DNA of 64,000 nt from Portulaca oleracea (taxonomy: Eukaryota; Streptophyta; Magnoliopsida; Caryophyllales; Portulacaceae): NCBI GenBank assembly GCA_029582165.1, contig CM055880.1, positions 3,720,001-3,784,000 of the forward strand. Reading direction: 5' to 3'. Below the pieces are notes generated by a model, which saw only the letters and a program-made list of their open reading frames with translations, did no database searches and was not told the origin of the DNA. A program made the translations under genes and the position numbers. Numbering within the stretch: the stretch's first letter is position 1; the number at the start of each line of letters is the position of its first letter. Positions 32,148 through 41,841 of this stretch are shown piece by piece.

Positions 32148-33297
32148 CAATTAAAAGGCATGGATGAAGACAATGAATGAACAATGAAATTGGGAACGAG
32201 AAATTATACCTTTGATGACTAATCTTCAATAAACCTTCAATCTACACTTGAATTTCCCCCGAACAAACAAGAAATTGTGGTTTGGATTACCAAGAATCCC
32301 CCAAATTCTCACTAGTAAGTAGAATTGGAGTTCCTTGACCCTCCTCCTCACTAAAAATGGAGTTGATGTGGCTAACCCTAGAAAGCTTTGAAATCAAGTC
32401 AACAATGGAGATTAGAGAGAGAGAGAGAGAGGAAGAGAGAGAGAGAAAGCTTGTAAAACTTCAATGAGAATGCTTGAAAGAAGAGTTTAATAACAATTGC
32501 AAGAAAACTTAAAGAAAGCTTGAAGAACAATGGAGAAAACTTGAAGAACAATTAAAAAAAGCAATTAAAGAAAGCAATTAAATCTAATCTACTCCTAAAA
32601 CTACCTAGGCTAATTGATAATTTTAGATTAATACAAGTGGGTATTTATAGAAGGAAAAATACAACCCAAAACCCTAGAAATAATTCTCAAAGACGATTTC
32701 TCCATGCAGAGTGGCTCGGCGAGCCACCCTCGCTCGGGCGAGCAAGCGTTCGCTGGTGTTTTGTTGCCCGGAAGCCTTGCTCGGGCGAGCCAGATGGCTC
32801 GGGCGAGCAAGCTGCAAGCGATTTCCTGCCGACTTCAAACGCGCATAACTTCTTCATCCGAACTCCGTTTTAGGCTCGTAAGATATCGATGGAAAGCTCT
32901 CGGTGTGAACTTTAAGCTCCCAAAATTTCAGAGCTATCGGAGTTGTAACGAAGGAGTTATGACCCAAAGGGTGAAGGCACACATATTTCAAACCTTTAAG
33001 TTTGTACCGTTCCCCTGTTTTGCGCCAATCTTGATATGGAATTTCCGACTTCGGTTTCGCCTCGGCTCTCGGCTCGGGTTGACTTGGTTTGACTCGGATC
33101 TCGGCTCGGGTTGACTTGGTTTGACTCGGGAAATAGCTCGGGATTCCCTAAAAACCTTCCATTAAGCCCAAACTTCTTCTAACTCCTTATTTTCCTACAA
33201 AACACCAAATAATTATATCTAATATATAAATAGGGGTTAAAACAAGCAAATATACCCTATAAAAGAGAAGAAATTCGGCTCAAAACGAGGCCGAACA
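32148..33297 (-). repeat. 5' LTR of the non-autonomous element, part 2
   Basis: It continues the sequence broken at 12499 (after the duplicated GAAAG) and ends GAGGCCGAACA. It contains the GCTCGGGCGAGC hairpins at 32710-32812 with small deletions relative to 7805-7915. The flanking GTTTT at 33298-33302 is the right TSD. Confidence 0.95.
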
Positions 33298-35815
33298 GTT
33301 TTTATAAATTCTGACTTGATTAGGAGTATTATTGTTGTAAGTTTTTGATAAGTTTGTAACATGGGATTAATATAGTGATTTGTAAGTAAAGTTTGTTTAG
33401 GGTTCTTGTTAGAATTATTTTAAGCATGAATTAGGATGTTTAATTATTTAGATAAATTCTTGTTCGATTAGTTAAGTATTTACATGTTTTCTTTGTTTCT
33501 CTTATGTGTTTAATCATGTTTAATTTTGTGTTTGATCATGCTAAATAATTTGGATTGATTAAATTGTTAAAGTACAATTCTTGGTTATTAATTTCATGTT
33601 CTTGATTAAATCTTGAAAAAAAAAAAGAATTAGTTGTGGTGTTCTTGGATCTTTCTTGTACCTTGATTAAGAAATTCATGTTCTTTAATCACCCATGATG
33701 TTATGATAGGACCTTGAAAGAGTATGTTATAGAACTTATGTTTAGCGTGATATTAATATTACTTCATGTATGGTTTTACGGTTAGAGAAAGTATTAAAGT
33801 TGTTTTCATGTTTTACAATTTGGTTTTGGTGGTAGGAAGTTTGATGTTTGGACTTTAGTTGGATTAGACTAATTACCTTGGACCTTAGTTACTGTTTTAA
33901 GCCCAAATTACGACCCCGGGATCGGATTGGTGGAAGTTAGAACCGAATTTGCAAATTAAATGGAAACCGGTAACGAGACAGTTTTGATGGGGTCTAAAGA
34001 TCGGGTCACCACGATTAGTGTAGTTGTCTTTTGATCAAACCCTTTGGACTGGAGTTTCCCTTAGATGTTAGGCTTCATAGGAATTTTGCGGATTGGACAT
34101 TTGAGTTGTATAGCTTGAGTTATAGTCGTTTTACCAGAACCTGTCAGAACTGGACCAGTTGGAGAATTTGGTCTTTTTAGAGTCTTTCAAGGCTGATATG
34201 GGCTTAGTCGTCAACATAAGAGTTTTAGTATACATCCCGAGGTTTCCGAAAAGACCAAAACCAGACCCATAGGATGTCGGGAAGTCAAGTTACGACCCTT
34301 TTTATGTGGATGCTGAAATCTGTCTTGTTATGCGAAATTGTTAATGAATGTGTTGTTGATTGAAAAGGGTTACTTGGTATTATTATGCGATTACTTGGAA
34401 TGTGTTAGGTAATTTAAAGTGTAAATTCATGATTGATAGGAACCTATAGGGTTCCTAGGGGAGGGTTAGGTAGAAGGTAGTTAATACTAACTTCGAAGGG
34501 GCGCGTTTTGATTAGAATAAATATTTCTATTTTAGGCCCGAGCTAATTCGCGTCGTTAGTGAGCTCAAGTGTGTTCCTTTTGCTGTGAAGTGAAGCTAAC
34601 CAGGTAATGTCTATGCTCTAATCCCCACCGGGATGCCCTTTACATGTGTTTTAATGTTTTCTAATCTATTTTGAGAATTGCATCCCGAAAGGGGACTTTA
34701 TGTTGAAATGTGACCATCTGTTTTGGATAACTGTTTGTACTTTTGTGATCTTTGATTTATGAATTGAGAATTGAGATGGTCTTTTATAAGTAGTTTTGAT
34801 ATTGATTTTGATAAACCTGGGTTGGGTTTGACTTGAGAGCTGTGAGATGAGATTGCATAAGATACTAATAATTCAAGTGAAACATTAAGCAGGTTAAATT
34901 GGTCGTAGCCTGTGGTAGGCAAAGGGTCAGGGACCCTAGTCGTAGCCTGTGGTAGGCGGAAATGTGAACCCTTGATTTTGGTCGTAGCCTGTGGTAGGCA
35001 AAAGGGTCCGGGACCCTGGTCGTAGCCTGTGGTAGGCAAAGGGTCAGGGACCCTGGTCGTAGCCTGTGGTAGGCGGAAATGTGAACTCTTGATTCTGGTC
35101 GTAGCCTGTGGTAGGCAAAGGGTCTGGGACCCTGGTCGTAACCTGTGGTAGGCGGAAATGTGAACTCTTGATTCTGGTCGTAGCCTGTGGTAGGCAAAGG
35201 GTCTGGGACCCTGGTCGTAGCCTTTGGTAGGTAGAAATGTGAACTTTAGATAATTCTGGTCGTAGCCTGTGGTAGGCAGAGGATCTGGGATCCGGTCTGA
35301 TATTCGTTACTTTAAGGGATATGGCATCCCGCCCGCATAATAAAATGGATTGGTTGGGTTGAGGAGAATAGTTAAGGGTTAAATGTTTTGTAGAATGGTT
35401 TGAGTGTTTTCCCCCTTTCCCTTAAATGAGTTGAAATGAATTTGAATTGTTTGTAACGGTTAGGGGTAGACATTATTGAGTTTTCCTACTCATTTTTGAA
35501 ATGTTTTGTTTTCAGGTGAAGATCTATATGCTGGGGACGGGAATTAGAAGTGAGGACGAAATGTTTAGAAGTCATTAAATATGTCGCTTTTCTTTTCTGA
35601 GAAAAACTTGAAGTTGGTTTTGAGGTTTTTTTTTCTAAGTATGAGTTTGTTAGTTGGTTTGCCGTTGACAGACAGTTGTAGTTTTCCTTCTCGCCTTGTA
35701 TACCTTCGGGGATACGGCAGTGACGCCCAATAAGAGTTTGAGTCTTCCGCTAAATTTTGTCTGTTAACGTTAGTTGACTTTGACTTTTCTATAATTGAAT
35801 TTCCGGGGCGTTACA
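33298..35815 (+). mobile_element. Right segment of the Tekay-like Ty3/gypsy LTR (solo or 3' LTR)
   Basis: It continues from 7023. It ends GGGGCGTTACA, the 3' terminus typical of Tekay/Del-type LTRs. Directly after it the sequence is copia gag and not a gypsy PBS, so this is a solo LTR or the 3' LTR of an element whose body lies left of the window. No ORF is convincing. A ten-copy tandem repeat sits at 34900-35300. Confidence 0.6.
34900..35300. repeat. Tandem repeat of two alternating units (about 37 and 42 bp)
   Basis: GTCGTAGCCTGTGGTAGGC recurs ten times (starts near 34901, 34939, 34980, 35019, 35056, 35097, 35135, 35176, 35214 and 35258). It is followed either by an 'AAAGGGTCNGGGACCCT' tail or a 'GGAAATGTGAACTCTTGATT' tail, mostly in alternation, giving a higher-order period near 79. 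The first tail contains the dyad AGGGTC/GACCCT. Confidence 0.9.
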
Positions 35816-37018
35816 GCTAGAATCAACATGCTGTTTGTGAATGAGTTGCATAAGTTGATTATACTCTTCAGTAGTTAGAACAGGTGTAGCAGAAGGTGAA
35901 GAAGCCTGTTCTTCTGTGCCATCTTGTGCTAAGGCAACTATTTTCTTGCCCCTAAGAGCTTTATGGCCTGGTGGATAACCGTGCAATTTGTAACACCTTT
36001 GTATTGTGTGTCCTGTGTTCTTGCAGAAATCACAAAACATATTTGCCCTTCTATCTTGAGAATTAGGCTTAAATGGCCTTTGATTATTGTTGAAGGAATT
36101 AGAAGCATGTCCATTCTGATTGTAACTAGCGGGCTGACTATAACCAGAATTATAACCAGCAGAACTTGAATGATTGTAAGCAGTAGAATTGTAACTTGGC
36201 CTATAACCAGAACTTGAGTTTGATGAAGAATTCGAATAATAAGGCTTCTGAACATCCATAGCAGACTCAGACATATGAGAATTAAAAGCCATTGAATTCG
36301 AACTTATCTGAGAACTCCCAGAAAGAGTTCTTTGCTTCTCTTCTTGCAAAACAATTTGATAAACTTGATCAATGTTGGGCAAAGGTTTAATCATCAAAAT
36401 ATTACCACGAATTACTCTATAACCCTCATCAAGACCAACCAAGAACTGCATCAACTGTTGATCTTTGATTAACTTTTGAGCGGCTTCAAAACTCAGACAA
36501 GTAACACCACAAGCACAAGTAGGAATAGTAATCAAACTATTGTACTCATCCCACATCTTCTTTATTTTTGTAAAATAATCCGTAACAGAAAGATGACCTT
36601 GAGCAATATTCACCAAATCACGTTGAACACGAAAAATTTTAGTTCCATCAGCTTCTCCAAAACGCTGACTTAGTTGAACCCTAACCTCTCTAGCATTAGC
36701 AGAAAATAATACGCTCTGAGATATATCAGAAATAACAGCATTCATAAGCCAAGATTGCACCATCTTGTCACACCTTTCCCATTGAGGTATGAACTGAGCA
36801 TTAGTAGGACGATTAAAAGTTCCCAAAACAAACCCTAACTTGTTTTTAGCAATTAAAGCTATCTCAATTGCCTTTTTCCAATGACCATAATTTTCTCCAT
36901 TAAGCAATTCGCTAACAAGAACATTGTTAGGGTTGTCAGAAGGATGAAGAAACAGAACATGAGAAGGATCGTTTACATTTCCATCGTAAAGAGCAGTGTT
37001 GTCAACAGGAACAACCAT
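35816..37018 (-). pseudogene. Copia Gag, truncated by insertion
   Basis: About 400 residues. The N-terminus has the copia Gag signature (NPNNVLVSELLNGENYGHWK). A UBN2-type middle follows (WERCDKMVQSWLMNAVISDI, RFGEADGTKIFRVQRDL). A Ser/Asn/Tyr-rich stretch leads to the knuckle CDFCKNTGHTIQRC (CX2CX4HX4C, near residue 326). The frame then meets the inserted LTR, which supplies an artificial stop at 35789. Protease, integrase and RT are missing from the window. Confidence 0.9.
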
Positions 37019-37121
37019 ATCAAGAAAAAGATCAATAAAAGGTTTAGAAAGAGAAAACCTGATTGATCAAAACTCAAACTCCAGATAACGAACACGCGCG
37101 GAATTTAGCTGAATCAAAGCA

Positions 37122-37133
37122 GCTCTGATACCA
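37122..37133 (-). other. Primer binding site, initiator tRNA-Met type
   Basis: The minus strand reads TGGTATCAGAGC directly after the LTR end, the standard copia PBS. Confidence 0.92.
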
Positions 37134-37361
37134 TGTTTACCAGTATAGAAATACTGGTTATGAAGAACTAAGAGAATTACAGGAAGAACGAAGAGTATTA
37201 TTCCAGAATGTAAAAGTAACTGAATGATTTACTTCAGGAGGATTGTAGAGTATTTATAGGAGAAGAAAATACAAGAAAACAAGAATAGCTAATTGTAACT
37301 ACTTATAACTAACTCCCTAGAAGAACGACTAATTATAACAGATTTACATAACTCTAACATT
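37134..37361 (-). repeat. 5' LTR of the copia element
   Basis: 228 bp. The minus strand runs TGTTAGAGTTATG to GGTAAACA. The partner LTR is not in the window, so the outer end (37361) is inferred from the TG/CA rule. Confidence 0.75.
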
Positions 37362-37741
37362 AGCCGTCTCCTTTTGTAATTCCTTAACTGCAATGACTCT
37401 ATTAACCCTAAATAATTATGTTAACCTTGTACTATAAATAGAACCTATGTGTTAGGTTTATTGGTGTCCAATTGATAGTGTTTCATCTTATACCACGAGA
37501 GATTGACCTATAATCTCCGTGTTCCTGAGGCAGTTGTGTAAGACTCAATTATGGGTGTTGAATTCTCATATTTACATATTGTAACTCTAGGAAGGTTGTG
37601 AAAGATTGTGGAGATATGAAAATCTTTGAAATAATGTTGCAATCCTCTAATGATGCATTAGTCGCAGTTTAGAAAAGATGAGTGGCAAATGGGAGGTTTT
37701 TCTTATCCGTGTTTCAAATGACATTGGAAGTCATATATAAT
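37362..37741. other. Intergenic, nothing recognised
   Basis: AT-rich. A TATA-like ACTATAAATAG near 37430 precedes a stretch that looks like a leader, but no ORF or repeat partner is visible. Confidence 0.5.
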
Positions 37742-37744
37742 TTA

Positions 37745-38012
37745 GGCCCTGTTCTTTTATGCGGTATTTTGTGGAATGGTGTGGTGAGATGTGGTGGAAT
37801 TGTAGCGAGTATGGTGGAATTGTGGTGGGTTATTGGTATGTGGGGTAGGTGAGAAGAAATGATGTAAAAAGTAGAGGAGAAAAGTGAAGAGAGAGGATGT
37901 AAAAAGTAGAGGAGAGAGAAAAGTAATGATTTGCAGTAAAATGTGGCGGATTGTGGCAAACTGCGGTAAGTTGTGACACCGCAGTTCGCCAACCGTAGAA
38001 AAGAACAGGGCC
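37745..38012. mobile_element. Harbinger/Tourist-type MITE with TSD TTA
   Basis: 268 bp. Terminal inverted repeat GGCCCTGTTCTTTT at the left and AAAGAACAGGGCC at the right. TTA lies on both sides (37742-37744, 38013-38015). The interior is rich in TGTGGTG/CACCACA runs. The same family recurs at 49353, 51462 and 58967. Confidence 0.88.
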
Positions 38013-38787
38013 TTAGATGGTTGGTATTTTACGATTGACAGCGATAGCACACTCATTTTTTTGCTTTTGGAATTTTGTTGCTTTTTTTGGTTTTTTGGAT
38101 TACTCTGGTGTACTTTATCCCATTGGGTTCAGAGGCGGATTTAGTGTGTTAGCACTTGAAGTGAGGCTATGAATATTGATATTTTTGAAGGCAAAGTACA
38201 CACGAGAGAGGAAAAGAAATTAAAAAGGAAAAAAGAAGAGAGAGAGAGAGAGAATTATCCTTTGACTAATGGAGGACATAGGAGAGAGAAAGAAAAATAG
38301 GTCCCACAATTTTAATTATTGTATTTTTTTATGATTTTTCCTTTTTTTCCTTTTTTATATAATACTATTTTATTACTTCATGCCCCACTCATCCTTCACC
38401 TCATTTTCCAATTCCAATGACACTATTACGAATAACATACTTCAACACCCATTAAAATAATATTATTTCTACTATTCATGCCCCACTCATCCCTCAAATC
38501 CAGTGACATCATATTCATAGTCTGACTCCACTGTAATTTTGAAAAAAAAAATTGTTTTTTAAAAAATTTTTGTGTATATTCAACATATATCTAGAATAAC
38601 CATGTAAAAGAACGACAAATGTTTACAAGTTCAGTGGTTAGCAACATAGCATTCAATGAAAATGGTTTGGTAGGTTGTGAGTTCAATGCTCAATATTATC
38701 AACCACTTTTTTTCAAACTAATTTAAAATGGTTGGAAAAATCAACTATTTCAGCAATCCGACATAATCAAGAGAACTAAACTTTCAT
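38013..38787. other. Intergenic with a (GA)n microsatellite
   Basis: No gene. A GA run lies at about 38236-38252. A GAGGCGGATTTAGTG motif at 38131 resembles the left end of the insertion inside 58967-62083. A tRNA-like stretch (TTCAGTGGTTAGCAAC ... GAGTTCAATGCTC, 38628-38685) could be a SINE head, with low certainty. Confidence 0.4.
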
Positions 38788-39182
38788 CACAATTGATGAA
38801 AATTTGGTCAACAAAAAAATATGTCTTAGTCCAAATTTTTTTGCCCTTTAACATGGTGCTCAAAAAAACAAATTGTCACGATTTGGTAGTTTTATCCTCG
38901 AAGTACAAAGTTCGGGCTACTAATTAGTGAAAATGGTAGCGCAAGTTAGTTGTGGTGGACGACCAATTTTTTTTGTTGCCTTAGTAACTTTTGGCAACCA
39001 TTTTTCTCTAAATTGTTGTCCAATCTATATCAATTGCAACAAAAAAAATTTTGTCGTCACATATAATGTATTTAACCACAAAATTATTTGGTTCCCTATT
39101 TTAAATTAATGCAATAATAATTTTTCTGTTGCCCAAGCTAATCTAAATGTATTGCCCAAACATATTCAATTTTCTTGTTATG
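38788..39182. mobile_element. CACTA-type MITE, reverse orientation
   Basis: It matches 51493-51869 in reverse complement over most of its length (ATTTGGTAGTTTTATCCTCG, TTGTTGCCTTAGTAACTTTT). The right end TTTTCTTGTTATG is a one-base variant of the family terminus. The left end CACAATTGATG is diverged, so that boundary is approximate. Confidence 0.6.
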
Positions 39183-39912
39183 AAGACGGTTAAGCCTTTA
39201 TTAAAACAACAGTTTTGATATACACGCTAAGCGTGTATGTGTTTCAAAAACAACATCCTTAATATGAGTCCAACCCGGGGTAAAGATGAATATTGGTTAG
39301 CTCTTGCGATTAACATTATCTTTCTTGCAATTTTTTCCCAAAATTACATAAAAAAAAAATATGAGGCAATCTTGTGAATGAAGGGAAGATTGTCTACATT
39401 TGGATCCCCTTAAACCCTGTATCAACAAAATTATATTGAGGACCATTGTTGTTGTCCTTACTGTACATAAATAAAAAGAGACAAATGTTAATCCTTTGTT
39501 GAAATTGGAATGTTTTATGTAAAAAAAAAAAACGCTTGAAACTATCGATTTTGCTTAAAAATAAAAATCTTTAATAATAGTTCGACTTTGGCTCATGATG
39601 GATGTTAGCGAGTCGGTGCAGCTAAAGTTATATTCTTTTCAGTTGCTTCTCAAAATAAGTTAAATAAGTTCAAGATAAATTTGCAAAACCACTCTTTCAA
39701 ATGAATTCAAATAAGATCAAACAACTAAGTTCAAGTTAGATCAACATAATAAGTTCAAAATAAGTTTAGATTAGTTCAACTTGTAATAAGTTCAGTAATT
39801 AAAGAAAGATAAACAGGCAAATAAGAAACTATACAACAATTAGTGTGTTGATTTATGACATAAAAGTATACTAATAAGTCACATAATTGGAGGGAAAAGT
39901 ACGAATAGGTTG
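39183..39912. other. Intergenic, nothing recognised
   Basis: AT-rich sequence up to the target site of the 39918 element. A small perfect dyad CACGCTAAGCGTG (39223-39235) is the only structure seen. Confidence 0.5.
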
Positions 39913-39917
39913 ATACT
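39913..39917. repeat. Target site duplication ATACT, left copy
   Basis: ATACT precedes the LTR start TGTTTAGTCC. The identical pentamer follows the 3' LTR at 47460-47464. Confidence 0.92.
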
Positions 39918-41649
39918 TGTTTAGTCCAATTTTAGGGGCTAAATACCACTCGTTTACGCCCAAGTCTATTGTCGTTCCCTAATAAAATGGTTATTTATTA
40001 CGTGTTTTGTGATTTTTAGGTATTAAGTTCGGAGAATAATAAAAGGGGAGCGAAGTTGCGAAAAAGGGCGATAACTTGGTCATCCCGAGACCTTTGGAGC
40101 TGATTTGATGCCGTGGTGAAGACCCGGGAAGCATGGGAGACCAATTGTGCCTAAAAGAGAGGGAGTTCGGGCCAAAAGGCTAAGTATGGGGGCATCCATG
40201 TTCGTAGCGTTCGCTACAACGACTGCAGCGACCGCTACGCCCCTTTACTTGGCTGGAAGATCAATTGAAGACCGTAGCGTTCCCTACGCCGGTCGTAGCG
40301 AACGCTACGACCGTAGCGTTCCTTACGCCGATCGTAGCGAACGCTACGAGCCCAGGCAGAAGATTCTGCCCATGACCGTAGCGGTCGCTACGAAGGGTGT
40401 AGCGAACGCTACGATAAAGCCCAGATTTCCCAATTTTCCAGCTGACGGTCATAGCGTTCGCCACGCCCTTCGTAGCATTCGCTACGGATCATTGACTGGG
40501 TCGCGACGCTGGGCATAGCGGACGCCTTGGAGCTGCCGAGAGTTAGAGTTTTCGCCTGTCTTGGGTCGTAGTGAACGCTACGATGCCCGTAGCGGTCGCG
40601 ACGACCCTTTTTCCAGCATAATTTTAGGCCAAAACGACTGTGTTTTGGTCCTTCTTCCCCTTTTGTTTAAATAGCCCGTCTTGGGGCATGAATTGGGGGA
40701 TATATTATCTAATCTAGGGAGATATCTAGGAGTAGCTAGGGCATCTAGGTTTAGACTTAGATTTTATTTTCAGTTTGTAATTAGTAGATTTTAGAGGGAG
40801 ATTAGTGAGAGATTAATCTAGGGTTTTGGAGATTTGAGTTTATTATTGAAGATTTGGGGATTCAATCAATTGAGAGATTGTTGGATCATCTTTTTATTGC
40901 TTTCCATTGTTCATCTACAACATTTTGATAAGTATTCTCTTCCCTTAACCCTTTATTTAATTACTTTGCTAATTACTTTGCTTGTTCTTAATTTCCTTGC
41001 TTGCTATTTCATTGTTCTTGTTTGTCTATGGTTGTTGATTTCTCCATCATGTCTAGAGGCTAATCTTTCTTGAGGTGAGGGGGTGATGAAGGCTTTAATG
41101 GGTTTTGGCTAAGGTGTTTATTGATTAAAGTGTGTTTTAGTTGGAGGAGTCTATTTCCACCTAGTGTCTTCTCATTGGGGGTGGCGGTTCAAGGTCCGAG
41201 AGCTCTTTGAATCGTTATACACTCAATGGGAAGTCTAGAGTGGGATAGTTAAGCCCACACTGACGAGGGTAAGTGTAGGCTTAACTAGGAATTAACGCGA
41301 TTTTCAACCCCGATGGTCCATGGTGGACATAGGGTAGTTAATTTGAATCTTCCTCGAGGGAGGGGATTCATCGTGGCCTTTTTCCCGCGTTGTTCCATAG
41401 ATGAATCTAACTTTATGCATTTTAATCATGAAAACTTCTTGATCAAAAGTTCCGTTAAGTGTCTAAAACCCCCGAACCTTTTCCATTCCTTGACCGACCT
41501 TAGTTTTATTTCTTGCTTTGTGATCTTTTAGACCAATATCCTTACCTTAGCAATCTCAATCCGACCATTGACCTAGTTCCTTTGACCAAGGCCGCCAGCT
41601 CCCTGAGAGAGAACGACAAAACCGAGGTCTTACAAGCCGCTGGTACACA
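39918..41649 (+). repeat. 5' LTR of the Athila derivative
   Basis: 1732 bp, TGTTTAGTCC to GGTACACA. U3 carries the palindrome array (40197-40607), a TATA-like TTTAAATAG (40666-40674) and then the transcribed part. The short ORFs here are incidental. Confidence 0.93.
40197..40607. repeat. GTAGCG-NN-CGCTAC palindrome array in U3
   Basis: About a dozen dyads of the type GTAGCGTTCGCTAC, GTAGCGAACGCTAC or GTAGCGGTCGCTAC, some with one change. The clearest start near 40203, 40297, 40338, 40378 and 40401. They end about 60 bases before the TATA-like box. The reading frame through them (40147-40518) is an artefact of the repeat. Confidence 0.9.
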
Positions 41650-41652
41650 AAA

Positions 41653-41671
41653 TGGCGCCGTTGCCGGGGAG
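41653..41671 (+). other. Primer binding site, tRNA-Asp type
   Basis: TGGCGCCGTTGCCGGGGAG, three bases after the LTR end. It is identical to the minus-strand PBS at 5077-5095. Confidence 0.93.
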
Positions 41672-41841
41672 CTAGCGCCCCTAGTTTTAGTTTCTTGGTC
41701 TTTGGTTAATTGAGTTTGCTTTCACGCTAGAAATTAGTTTGTGCCAATCCAAATGAATTTGATGCTTCTATCGGTTCTTGTTGATGCATGTAGGTACGCC
41801 CTAATGTTCTACCGAGCATCGTAGGAGGTTTCAAGTCCTAA

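Larger units (their letters stand above)
7024..33297 (-). mobile_element. Non-autonomous Ty3/gypsy-like retrotransposon, interrupted by an Ogre-like insertion
   Basis: The LTRs are 7024-8402 (3', minus orientation) and 12281-12499 plus 32148-33297 (5'), each about 1.37 kb once the insertion is removed. Both begin TGTTCGG and end CCGAACA. The TSD GTTTT flanks the whole. With the nested 19.6 kb element subtracted the length is about 6.6 kb. The internal part (8403-12280) holds one gag-like frame and long non-coding sequence, with no protease, RT or integrase. It must therefore be mobilised in trans, if at all. It shares non-coding blocks with the 39918-47459 element, which suggests an Athila relative. 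Confidence 0.9.
35816..37361 (-). mobile_element. Ty1/copia retrotransposon, 5' part only
   Basis: On minus: 5' LTR (37134-37361), PBS (37122-37133) and gag (from 37018). The body is cut at 35815/35816 by the Tekay-like LTR; the rest should lie left of the window. This is the oldest layer of the nested stack. Confidence 0.88.

Noticed and set aside
34900..35300. CRISPR-like array
   Set aside because: Repeats of about 19 bp are separated by two recurring tails, not unique spacers, and the context is a plant LTR.
1..37361. Endogenous virus with envelope gene
   Set aside because: Athila relatives can carry an env-like ORF between pol and the 3' LTR, but that region lies outside the window for the 1-6572 element and nothing of the sort is seen in the others.
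40147..40518. A 123-residue ORF through the palindrome array
   Set aside because: Its Arg/Ser/Tyr-rich product simply translates the GTAGCG repeat, and it lies in LTR U3. The array in the other LTR breaks it.
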